Assembly (NCBI GenBank): GCA_902525585.1
Contig: CABZHQ010000007.1
Location: 1-58,147, forward strand
Length of the DNA: 58,147 bases
Reading direction: 5' to 3'
DNA from: an uncultured Prochlorococcus sp.
Lineage (GTDB): Bacteria; Cyanobacteriota; Cyanobacteriia; PCC-6307; Cyanobiaceae
Numbering within the stretch: the first letter of the stretch is position 1; every line of letters begins with the position of its first letter. Position numbers and translations under genes: made by a program. The notes beneath the pieces were generated by a model. That model was not told the DNA's origin. It was given only the letters and a program-made list of their open reading frames with translations, and did no database searches. Positions 50,739-58,147 of the stretch are shown here, in pieces.

Positions 50739-50849
50739 GACAGTAATCTTTTGCTCATTATGCATGAATATTACATGATTATAGAGAGTTTATTTAAATA
50801 TCATGAAAATAGTTTCAATTGTTAAGTCACATTTTTTACTTAAGCTTAT

Positions 50850-51644
50850 TTAAGAATTGTTTGGCCAATCTGATTGCATCATATTCATAATCAATTTGAA
50901 CCAATGATTAATCAATAATTCCTTTAAATTTTTCCCTAAAGACTCATTTGCTCCTCTACTATCTCCAATAACACCTGATTTACTGAAGTCGTTAGTAAGC
51001 CAAGCAGTAGGCGCATTGCCCTCTAGACTCCAACCTTCAGGGATCTCTATTTTATTACCCTCATTTGGGCGTTCATCACCTACTAATTCTGGTTTCAAAG
51101 CCAGCATCAAACTTGTTTCAGCTAAAGAAGCATGAAGCCCATCTTCAATCTCAGTTTTTGTTAACAATTCACTCAATCCATTCACACCACTCCATAAGAA
51201 ACAAGGAAAAACTGCCATCCCTGGTGCGACACTTCTTAACTCTCTTGCAGCTGTATTTAGTAATGAAATCTGCCCTCCATGTCCATTTATTAATATCAAT
51301 CTTTTAAAACCCATTTCAGATAATTGACCTCCGACTTCCCTTATCATTGAGGTTATTAAATTTGAGGAAAGTGAAATTGTCCCTGCAAAACCCTTATGTT
51401 CTGGAGAAAAACCAATATATTGAGTTGGAAGTTTTTTTAATGGAATATCGGAAGAGAATAATTTAAAAACTTCGCTAATAATTTCATCAACAAAAATACT
51501 GTCTGTAGCAAGAGGCAAATGCGGCCCATGTTGCTCAACAGCACCGAATGGCCAAATCACTGTTGATCTTTTATTTTTTGCAACACACTCAATTTCTTGC
51601 CAATTTAAATATTCAAATTTATTAGGTATTGGTTTAAAGTTCAT
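50850..51644 (-). CDS. creatininase family protein
   Basis: This 264-residue protein is a creatininase-fold amidohydrolase. The metal-binding motifs are visible: VIWPFGAVEQHGPHLPLATD near residues 29-48 (Glu, His and Asp ligands) and LINGHGGQISLL (about 120-131), then SLAETSLMLAL. The family includes creatininase, formamide-releasing enzymes of riboflavin and F420 synthesis, and MftE-like peptidases. Its substrate is unknown. It is divergent from the S1-domain gene. Confidence 0.85.
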   Translation of the reverse strand: MNFKPIPNKFEYLNWQEIECVAKNKRSTVIWPFGAVEQHGPHLPLATDSIFVDEIISEVFKLFSSDIPLKKLPTQYIGFSPEHKGFAGTISLSSNLITSMIREVGGQLSEMGFKRLILINGHGGQISLLNTAARELRSVAPGMAVFPCFLWSGVNGLSELLTKTEIEDGLHASLAETSLMLALKPELVGDERPNEGNKIEIPEGWSLEGNAPTAWLTNDFSKSGVIGDSRGANESLGKNLKELLINHWFKLIMNMMQSDWPNNS

Positions 51645-51710
51645 TAATTTTAATTTTGAGTACTAACATTTAGAGTATGTTAATAATAAATTATCCTTAT
51701 TTTACCTACG

Positions 51711-52916
51711 ATGGGAGTCAGTAATAAAAATGCCCAAAATAATATGAAACCAAAGGGCAATAAAAAACCTCTTCAGGTACTTCACATAAGCAAGAAAGAT
51801 ACTCAAAAAATAGATCATGAGCAAAGCAATTCGCAAGAAGAAATTAAAAAAGAAGATATCGCAATCAAACCGCAAATCATTAAAAATGATTCAGTAAAAA
51901 AAATTGAGGACAATAATGAAAACACCAAGGATTTTGATATTTCTCAACAAAATTCAACTCATCAAGACTTAAATAGACCTTTTAATTTTTCTGAGCAAAG
52001 CACAGATTTTCAATTAGAAAGAACAGTTGATGAATTCGATTTTGATGAAATTGCTTTTTTGGAGGCTTTAAATGCAAATGAGCCAATTGGGGCTACAGGA
52101 GAAACAATTTCAGGTAAGGTCATAGCAATCGAAAGTGATGGACTATATATTGACATTGGCGGAAAAGCACCTGGTTATATGCCCAAAAAAGAATGTGGTT
52201 TGGGTGTCATCACTAACTTTAAAGAAAAGTTTTCTATAGGCCTTGAAATGGAAGTTTTGGTTATAAAAGAACAAAATGCTGATGGAATGGTAACAGTGAG
52301 CGCTCGGGCATTAATTCTCAGACAAAGTTGGGAGAAAGTTTCAAGCTCAGCAAAAAATGGAGAATTAATTAACGTTTTAATTAATGGATTTAACAGAGGT
52401 GGGCTTACGTGTGATGTAGATGGATTAAGAGGATTCATTCCAAGATCCCAACTTGAAGATGGTCAAGATTATCAATCTTTTGTTGGCAAGACTGTAAAAG
52501 TAGCATTTCTTGAGGTGAATCCAGAATCCAGAAAATTAGTTCTCTCTGAAAAAAAAGCATCATTAGTCTCTAAACTTACAAATTTAGAATTAGGCCAATT
52601 AATTGAAGGAGAAGTTTTAGCAGTAAAACCATATGGCTTCTTTGTAGATTTAGGAGGAGCTAGTGGACTTCTTCATCAATCCTCACTAACAAATGGATCG
52701 ATTCGTTCTATAAGAGAAGTTTTTAGAGAAGGGGAAATGATAAAAGCTTTAATATCTGAAATAGACCTCGAAAAAGGTCGTATTGGTCTCAATACAGCAC
52801 TCCTAGAAAACTCCGCGGGAGAATTAATTATTGATAAGCAAAAAGTTATGCAAGAAGCCACAGAGAGAGCACTAAAAACTAAAGCACTCTTCGATAAAAA
52901 AGAACAAAATAAATGA
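51711..52916 (+). CDS. S1-domain RNA-binding protein (30S ribosomal protein S1 homolog)
   Basis: This 401-residue protein has a hydrophilic Lys/Asn/Gln-rich N-terminal region (about 1-120) then three S1 RNA-binding domains. These begin near GETISGKVIAIESDGLYIDIG (residue 127), GELINVLINGFNRGGLTCDV (about 210) and GQLIEGEVLAVKPYGFFVDLG (about 298). It has no AT-hook-like or catalytic domain. It resembles the second, shorter S1-like protein of cyanobacteria (nbp1/rps1b type). It is likely a translation-associated RNA binder. Its stop overlaps the Tab2-like start by 4 bp (ATGA). Confidence 0.85.
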   Translation: MGVSNKNAQNNMKPKGNKKPLQVLHISKKDTQKIDHEQSNSQEEIKKEDIAIKPQIIKNDSVKKIEDNNENTKDFDISQQNSTHQDLNRPFNFSEQSTDFQLERTVDEFDFDEIAFLEALNANEPIGATGETISGKVIAIESDGLYIDIGGKAPGYMPKKECGLGVITNFKEKFSIGLEMEVLVIKEQNADGMVTVSARALILRQSWEKVSSSAKNGELINVLINGFNRGGLTCDVDGLRGFIPRSQLEDGQDYQSFVGKTVKVAFLEVNPESRKLVLSEKKASLVSKLTNLELGQLIEGEVLAVKPYGFFVDLGGASGLLHQSSLTNGSIRSIREVFREGEMIKALISEIDLEKGRIGLNTALLENSAGELIIDKQKVMQEATERALKTKALFDKKEQNK

Positions 52917-53818
52917 ACATTAATAAAAAAATGGAGTCAAGTCTTAAATTAAAAATTTCAGATTGGGAATTAGACTTTTACTCAAGACCAATTATTGAAT
53001 CAAATGGGAAAAAAAGGTGGGAATTAATTATTTGCTCTACCAGAAATTATAGGACAGAGGGTGTTTTTCTTTGGAATAAAAAGTGCCCTGCTAATGAAGT
53101 TAATTCAGTGTGGCTTACAAAAGCACTAAATGAAGCAATAAGTGAAGCAAAAAAACAAGGGTGGGAGAAACCTTCTATAGTTAGATTCTGGAGGTCGTCA
53201 ATGAAATCGATCATTAAGAAATCGCTGGAGGCCGTAAGTATTGAAGCTAATGTAAGTAGAAGAACTTACAATTTATTAGATAGAATCGAATTTCTTGAAA
53301 AAGAGATTTATCCAAAGGAAAAAGGCTATGTAAGAGGTGTATTAGCTCCTACTTTTACTTCTAAAATGGAAAACCCTCCTACACCTCTACCAGAGGCAGT
53401 AAGGGGTGATGCTTTAACTATCTCTGAAATATCCATTGGCGAATTAAAATCAGCAAAAAATTGGCCTATAGAATTTGGAGATATTTTCCCAATTCACCAA
53501 GATATAGATGATAATTACTTAGTTCCAGGATTAAGACTTTTTAGCAAAGATAGATCTTTAGCACTTTCTGCATGGTTTAGTTGTTTAGAACCTATTAAAT
53601 TAGTCGTAAATAAGAACCAACTCATACTTGAGGCTTCAGAAGACGATAAGTGGCTGGTAACTGATTTACCAGAAAAAGATGCAAACATTTTGAGTACAAA
53701 GTTTTCAGAGAATAAAAAAAATTCTTTTGGTTATCAATTTATTGCCATTCAGTCAACGCCATTCATCGAAAAATTTGCAGGATTCTGGATCTTGAGAGAT
53801 ATTGAATTAATTTCCTAA
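52913..53818 (+). CDS. Tab2/Atab2 family RNA-binding protein (DUF1092)
   Basis: This 301-residue protein matches Tab2/Atab2. In Chlamydomonas and Arabidopsis these A/U-rich RNA-binding proteins are needed to translate psaB, and Atab2 also affects other photosystem mRNAs. Visible features are KISDWELDFYSRPIIESNGKK, RFWRSSM and the C-terminal GFWILRDIELIS. The start is the ATG at 52913 overlapping the S1-like gene; a later ATG seven codons in is possible. Overlap with an S1-domain gene supports a shared role in translation of photosystem mRNAs. Confidence 0.85.
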   Translation: MNINKKMESSLKLKISDWELDFYSRPIIESNGKKRWELIICSTRNYRTEGVFLWNKKCPANEVNSVWLTKALNEAISEAKKQGWEKPSIVRFWRSSMKSIIKKSLEAVSIEANVSRRTYNLLDRIEFLEKEIYPKEKGYVRGVLAPTFTSKMENPPTPLPEAVRGDALTISEISIGELKSAKNWPIEFGDIFPIHQDIDDNYLVPGLRLFSKDRSLALSAWFSCLEPIKLVVNKNQLILEASEDDKWLVTDLPEKDANILSTKFSENKKNSFGYQFIAIQSTPFIEKFAGFWILRDIELIS

Positions 53819-53840
53819 ATTAAGTTAAGGAGCAGGAACT

Positions 53841-54629
53841 ATTTCTTACAAAGAAATATATTTCGCAAAAACTAAAATTTTTATTCAAAACAAAAAATTT
53901 GAGTATTATGCATCACCTTTACTTAGTCAAAATAATTTCAAACATGCATTTTTTACTAAGTCAAGCTCTGAGAAATTTCTCCAATTATTAGGGGATCACT
54001 TTAATGAAAATTACATAAATTGTGTCCCCAATCAAATTCACAGTAATGCGATAGTGTTTGGATCTAATTCGGAAGAAGGGATTAAGACTGATGCAGATGG
54101 TCTTGTTGGTAATAAGTGCAATCAAAACTTATGGGTTTACACAGCTGATTGCATGCCAATATTGTTTGCAGATAAAAGGACAAAAAATGTAGCGACCTTG
54201 CATTGTGGAAGAAAAGGTTTAGAAAAAAAAATAATAAAAAATCTGATTAAAATTTTCGATAACTTTGGGACATTTAGAGATGACTTACTTGTTGCAATAG
54301 GACCAGCGATTTCTAAGGAACATTATCTAGTTGATAAAATGACACTCAAAGAATTTTATAGAAAGGCTGAAAACAACAGCTTCACAGTCAATTTGACTAA
54401 AACTGAAAAAGATCTTTGTTTTAGTGATTCAAATCACTTGAAAGAGCAAAACTTAAATAAACTTGATCTTAAAAAAAATGCCTACAGACAACTTTTAAAT
54501 GAGAACATTCCTAATACAAATATAGACATCTCAAATTTATGCACATACAAATTAAAAAATGAATTTAATTCCTGGAGAAGGAACAAAACAATTTCGAGAC
54601 AATGGAATTTTATTTGTTCAAAGAGATAG
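53841..54629 (+). CDS. pgeF: PgeF/YfiH family protein (polyphenol oxidase laccase fold), apparent ATT start
   Basis: This 262-residue protein belongs to the DUF152/PgeF family, now known as purine nucleosidase/phosphorylase-like or peptidoglycan-editing enzymes. Diagnostic parts are NQIHSNAIV (the usual QxHG site), DADGLVGN, VYTADCMPILFAD and LHCGRKGLE, giving the expected metal residues. No ATG, GTG or TTG occurs in frame between the upstream stop (53826) and 54054, and a start at 54054 would remove the first 71 residues including conserved parts. A perfect AAGGAG (53827-53832) lies 8 nt before ATT at 53841, so ATT is the likely start. It follows the Tab2-like gene by 22 bp. Confidence 0.8.
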   Translation: MSYKEIYFAKTKIFIQNKKFEYYASPLLSQNNFKHAFFTKSSSEKFLQLLGDHFNENYINCVPNQIHSNAIVFGSNSEEGIKTDADGLVGNKCNQNLWVYTADCMPILFADKRTKNVATLHCGRKGLEKKIIKNLIKIFDNFGTFRDDLLVAIGPAISKEHYLVDKMTLKEFYRKAENNSFTVNLTKTEKDLCFSDSNHLKEQNLNKLDLKKNAYRQLLNENIPNTNIDISNLCTYKLKNEFNSWRRNKTISRQWNFICSKR

Positions 54630-54980
54630 TTAACTTTGACAAATTCCACTAGTTAGGTCTTTAGCTACTAATAATTCAGTCATCTCCTTACTATCTTTAA
54701 TATGAAAAACTTTGGCTAACAAAACATTCTCTTTGAAACCAAAAGGTTTTATTTTAACTTTGGTTCCCCTTGGGAATTCACTCTTAAGTAAATTAGTTGC
54801 ATCAAGCTCATCATTTTCATTTACATCTACACAAAATAATCCAATAGTTAAATTCCTATTTTGATCCCCCACCAAAATAGTATTTGAACTCTTAATTTGA
54901 AGAATTTCAGCCGAGTTGACTATTACAGGATTAAAAACAATCAAGCAGAATATAATTAAAATTTTTGATAATTTTTTCAA
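54630..54980 (-). CDS. small exported SNase-like protein
   Basis: This 116-residue protein starts at a TTG and has a signal peptide or N-terminal anchor (MKKLSKILIIFCLIVFNPVIVNSA; cleavage near residue 24). The mature part resembles a staphylococcal nuclease-like OB fold in strand order: VGDQNRNLTIGLFCVD, LKSEFPRGTKVKIK and LLAKVFHI. The catalytic Arg/Glu pattern of true nucleases is not clear, so activity is doubtful. It has two cysteines (FCVD and GICQS). It is convergent with pgeF, with no gap between them. Confidence 0.55.
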   Translation of the reverse strand: MKKLSKILIIFCLIVFNPVIVNSAEILQIKSSNTILVGDQNRNLTIGLFCVDVNENDELDATNLLKSEFPRGTKVKIKPFGFKENVLLAKVFHIKDSKEMTELLVAKDLTSGICQS

Positions 54981-55047
54981 TTCAGAAATATCTAAGTCTT
55001 AAAATTATCTTAAAGTTAATTTTTTAAAATGATGAATTTTAAAAAAA

Positions 55048-56811
55048 TTAGTCTTCACAATTAACATATCCAACCATTTGAGCATTACTTTTACCAGGAG
55101 GAACCATTGGATAACAATTTTCACCCCTTCTGACAAGAATATTAATCAAGGCAGGGCCGTCATGATCAAGCGCATTCTTTAATTCATTCTGTAATTGTTT
55201 TCTATCAGAAATTAAGTATCCTTTAACTCCAAAAGATTCAGCAAGTTTTACAAAATCAGGTTCGCCACAACTCATATCAGATGAGGAATATCTTTCATCG
55301 TAGAAACTTTCCTGCCATTGTCTTACCATCCCTTGCCAGCGATTATTTATAATAATCAATTTCACCTTTAGACCATATTGAGATAAAGTTCCTAATTCTT
55401 GAATATTCATTAAAACACTTGCATCTCCTGCAATACAAATCACATCTGAAATAGGTAATGCTGCTTTTACTCCAATTGCAGCTGGCAATCCAAAACCCAT
55501 AGTCCCTAAGCCTGCACTACTAATCCATTTTCTTGGAGAATTCCTAAGATATTGAGCAGCCCACATCTGATGTTGTCCTACATCTGTAGTTACATAAGCT
55601 TCGGGTGAAAGTTCCCTTACTTTTAAAAGAACCTCCTGAGGATAAATTTCTCCTTCTTTAGGTGGGTCATATAAAGGGTGTTTATTTTTCCAAAAATCAA
55701 TTTTTTCTAACCAGTTTTTCGTCTTACAAGTGAATTTGTTATTTAGAGTTTGTTCATTAATTTTGAGAACAGCTTTTGCAACATCAGAAACAATTGCAAC
55801 ATCTACGCGTCTATTTTTATTAACTTCTGCCGGGTCAATATCTATGTGAATTACCTTTGCATTAGGTGCAAAAGTATCTAATTTTCCTGTCACCCTATCA
55901 TCGAACCTAGCTCCAATAGCAATTAAAAGATCGCATTCTGTAACAGCGAAATTTGCGTAAGCAGTTCCATGCATGCCTAACATCCCTACTGATAAATTAT
56001 CTTTTTCATCAAAAGCACCCTTCCCCATTAAGGTGGTAGTAACTGGTATTTGATAATTCTTAGCCAAAGTTTTTATTTCATCATGAGCCCCTGAAGATAT
56101 TGCCCCACCTCCTACATATAGAAGAGGTCTTTCAGAAACTTCTATTAATTTAATTGCTTTATTAATATCGCAATCATTAATTTCTCCATTCCTTTTAAAA
56201 CCTTTAGGAATAATCTCACCAGGCAAAACTCTTTGGTAATTAAAGAACTCCTGACCTACGTCTTTGGGTATATCAATTAAGACAGGGCCAGGTCTTCCAG
56301 ATGAGGCTATAAAAAAAGCTTCAGAAACTACTTTCCCGATATCAGAAGGATCTCTTATTACCCATGAATGTTTCACTATTGGTAGAGTTATACCAAAAAT
56401 ATCAGTTTCTTGAAAAGCGTCTGTCCCTATAGCAGCTCTTGGGACTTGACCTGTAACTACAACCAGGGGGACTGAATCCATTTGAGCAGTGGCAATTCCA
56501 GTTACCAAATTTGTTGCACCTGGTCCTGAGGTCCCAAAACATACTCCTACTTCACCAGTAGATCTTGCATATCCATCAGCCGCATGAGAACCACCTTGTT
56601 CATGCCTAACCATATAATGCTTTAACCAACCTTCTTTTTCTGCCTTGTGAACAGCATCATATATTGGTAATATCGCTCCTCCAGGATATCCAAATATAAC
56701 TCTTACCCCATGAATTTTTAAGGAATCCATTAGTGCATCTGCACCAGTTATCCAAACTGGATTTTCATGTTTTGAACTACCCTTTGAAAAGGATCTCGAA
56801 GTAAGGGTCAC
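55048..56811 (-). CDS. ilvB: acetolactate synthase large subunit
   Basis: IlvB makes acetolactate and acetohydroxybutyrate in branched-chain amino acid synthesis using ThDP and FAD. The 587-residue protein starts at a GTG. Motifs are [12 protein letters not shown] with the catalytic Glu region [15 protein letters not shown], the FAD-binding [12 protein letters not shown] and [12 protein letters not shown], and the ThDP-binding segment [15 protein letters not shown]...NN. It stands alone. A perfect inverted repeat lies 11 bp upstream of its start. Confidence 0.96.
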   Translation of the reverse strand: MTLTSRSFSKGSSKHENPVWITGADALMDSLKIHGVRVIFGYPGGAILPIYDAVHKAEKEGWLKHYMVRHEQGGSHAADGYARSTGEVGVCFGTSGPGATNLVTGIATAQMDSVPLVVVTGQVPRAAIGTDAFQETDIFGITLPIVKHSWVIRDPSDIGKVVSEAFFIASSGRPGPVLIDIPKDVGQEFFNYQRVLPGEIIPKGFKRNGEINDCDINKAIKLIEVSERPLLYVGGGAISSGAHDEIKTLAKNYQIPVTTTLMGKGAFDEKDNLSVGMLGMHGTAYANFAVTECDLLIAIGARFDDRVTGKLDTFAPNAKVIHIDIDPAEVNKNRRVDVAIVSDVAKAVLKINEQTLNNKFTCKTKNWLEKIDFWKNKHPLYDPPKEGEIYPQEVLLKVRELSPEAYVTTDVGQHQMWAAQYLRNSPRKWISSAGLGTMGFGLPAAIGVKAALPISDVICIAGDASVLMNIQELGTLSQYGLKVKLIIINNRWQGMVRQWQESFYDERYSSSDMSCGEPDFVKLAESFGVKGYLISDRKQLQNELKNALDHDGPALINILVRRGENCYPMVPPGKSNAQMVGYVNCED

Positions 56812-56822
56812 TAAAGAAATTC

Positions 56823-56841
56823 AATATTTACTATAAATATT
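56823..56841. repeat. inverted repeat upstream of ilvB
   Basis: AATATTTA-CTA-TAAATATT has perfect 8-bp arms and a 3-nt centre. It lies 11 bp upstream of the ilvB start. It may be an operator or part of the promoter or leader. Its all-AT arms make chance occurrence in this AT-rich genome fairly likely. Confidence 0.4.
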
Positions 56842-56947
56842 AAACTTAATTAAATACTTTTGCCTCATTTAGAAATGTAATGTCAGAAATTTATTCGAAA
56901 AAATCTTTCAATAAATTTAAAATTTTCAAATGAATTCCAATTGCTCT

Positions 56948-58123
56948 TTATAAAATGCCTAATTTATGTAGAGGTCCAGAGCCTGAAATAAGTTCAATAA
57001 AAAGCACAAGAAAAATAATCATTGCAACCCTCCCGTTCCAAACTTCTGAACTATTATTCCAACCCCATTGCCACTTCTCTTGGGGATACAGTTTAATTTT
57101 TTCAGGCAATTGAGAAGCCTCCTCTATATTTACAAGAGGTCCTTCCAAACAGGAAATTACTAGATCACTAAGGCCATCAATAAAAGTAGGATGAGTATTT
57201 AAGGCCTTAACTCTCCGAAAGTTTTTAATACCAGCCTTTTCAGCAATTTCTTTATATTCAATATCAATTTCTTGCAATGTTTCGATATGCTCTCCAACGA
57301 AACTTATAGGGACCACAATCAGATCATTAACATTTGACCTTCCAAGTTCAGCTAACACTTCCTCTGTATAAGGCTTTAACCATTCAACAGGACCAACTCT
57401 ACTTTGATAAGAAAGTGTATGAGGATTACTATGCCCTAAACATTTTTCCAGCTCATTTACAATTAATAAAGAACAATCTTCAATTTGTTGTTTATAAGGG
57501 TCTCCAGCTTCCTCTACGTAACTCTTAGGAACTCCATGAGCAGTAAAAAATATATGGGCTTTTGAAGGTGATTCACAAAGTGAAATTTGTTCAGAAATTA
57601 GTTCGACCATAGACTTTAAATAACCTGATTGACTGAACCAACTCCTTACACATCTCATTGGAACCTTCTTAAATTCATTATCAGAATCTCGCAATTTTTT
57701 TAATTCCCGAAAGCTCGAACCGCTAGTACTTATCGAAAAATGTGGATACAACGGTATCACAACAACTTGATCTATGCCATCTGCTTTCATATCAGCAATT
57801 GCTGATTCGGTAAAAGGATGCCAATACCTCATAGCTATATAGGTAGTAGCGTTGAAGCCTTTGTCCCTTAATTTAGATTGTAATTCTCTTGCTTGTTGTT
57901 CAGTTATCCTTCTGATAGGTGAACCTCCACCAATAGAAAGGTAGGCCTGTTGTGAAGTAGTACTCCTAAGCGTACTAATTAACCAAGCAAGGGGCTTTTG
58001 AAAAACAGGGAATGGTGTCCTGATTATTTCTGGATCAGAAAAAAGATTGTATAAGAATGGGCCTACATCAGTAATGCGTTCAGGCCCTCCTAAATTCATT
58101 AGTAAGACGCCTATTTTATCCAT
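56948..58123 (-). CDS. hemH: ferrochelatase with C-terminal light-harvesting-like helix
   Basis: HemH inserts Fe2+ into protoporphyrin IX to make heme. The 391-residue protein begins [15 protein letters not shown] and shows [10 protein letters not shown], the active-site [19 protein letters not shown], and the [14 protein letters not shown] segment. As in plant and cyanobacterial type II ferrochelatases, a linker is followed by a C-terminal membrane helix (about 350-391) with the chlorophyll-a/b-binding-like motif [20 protein letters not shown]. That domain may bind chlorophyll or carotenoid and link heme to chlorophyll supply. The start is 24 bp from the window edge. Confidence 0.96.
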   Translation of the reverse strand: MDKIGVLLMNLGGPERITDVGPFLYNLFSDPEIIRTPFPVFQKPLAWLISTLRSTTSQQAYLSIGGGSPIRRITEQQARELQSKLRDKGFNATTYIAMRYWHPFTESAIADMKADGIDQVVVIPLYPHFSISTSGSSFRELKKLRDSDNEFKKVPMRCVRSWFSQSGYLKSMVELISEQISLCESPSKAHIFFTAHGVPKSYVEEAGDPYKQQIEDCSLLIVNELEKCLGHSNPHTLSYQSRVGPVEWLKPYTEEVLAELGRSNVNDLIVVPISFVGEHIETLQEIDIEYKEIAEKAGIKNFRRVKALNTHPTFIDGLSDLVISCLEGPLVNIEEASQLPEKIKLYPQEKWQWGWNNSSEVWNGRVAMIIFLVLFIELISGSGPLHKLGIL

Positions 58124-58147
58124 TTAAAATTTATGGAGATTGAAAAT

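Noticed and set aside
54054..54629. pgeF read as a 191-residue protein starting at GTG 54054
   Set aside because: This would discard upstream codons that fit the PgeF family and leave the AAGGAG site unexplained; the ATT start at 53841 is preferred.

Overview
The window is a piece of a Prochlorococcus chromosome, most likely from a high-light clade. It is very AT-rich, tightly packed and free of insertion sequences, CRISPR arrays or phage genes. Its gene content is that of an alpha-cyanobacterium: an alpha-carboxysome cluster with form IA RuBisCO, chlN/chlB/chlL plus por, petE, psaM, ndhL, a cyanobacterial AbrB-type regulator, acyl-ACP reductase with aldehyde-deformylating oxygenase, and a ferrochelatase with a C-terminal light-harvesting-like helix. 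TTG start codons are frequent. Nearly all genes can be assigned to a family from sequence alone.

Layout. 1-8 kb: the 5' end of a TamB-like gene (minus strand), then a plus-strand run of ycf51, a DUF4332 protein, a small exported protein, an S15-type hydrolase, glgB, hemE, an epimerase-like protein and petE. 8-16 kb: clpB, a divergent QueD-like protein, hisIE, a group 2 sigma factor followed by a YkvA-like and a helix-turn-helix protein, a YCII protein, cyAbrB, and the minus-strand set ndhL-DUF3007-trpA. 16-28 kb: tRNA-Leu(UAA), pyrC, a cation/calcium exchanger, gor, a glutathione S-transferase-like protein, dnaA, a TIGR04282/TIGR04283 glycosyltransferase pair, a GNAT protein, an ABC exporter, hisG, gloB and ridA.

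28-38 kb holds the CO2-fixing organelle. On the minus strand csoS1-cbbL-cbbS-csoS2-csoSCA-csoS4A-csoS4B are followed by an acRAF-like assembly factor; csoS1D lies beyond rdgB. The 327-bp csoS1/rdgB spacer has no credible protein gene but contains a 57-nt structured element and two copies of a 14-bp repeat. A terminator-like hairpin separates cbbS from csoS2. 38-43 kb: chlN, chlB and chlL (light-independent protochlorophyllide reductase) face por (the light-dependent enzyme), followed by a small membrane protein and the 34-residue psaM.

43-58 kb: a lipoate/biotin ligase-like protein, a site-2-protease-like peptidase with CBS domains, trpF, folE, an alkane-synthesis block (accA, aar, ado, with a short-chain dehydrogenase after accA), a creatininase-family protein, an S1-domain protein overlapping a Tab2-like gene, pgeF that seems to start at ATT, a small exported protein, ilvB and hemH.

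The window therefore joins carbon fixation, chlorophyll and heme synthesis, fatty-acid-derived alkane synthesis, glycogen branching and several amino-acid and pterin steps. No wholly new multi-gene system is evident. The most unusual signals are the csoS1 upstream region, the intra-operon hairpin after cbbS, the ATT start of pgeF and the altered zinc site of the QueD-like protein.
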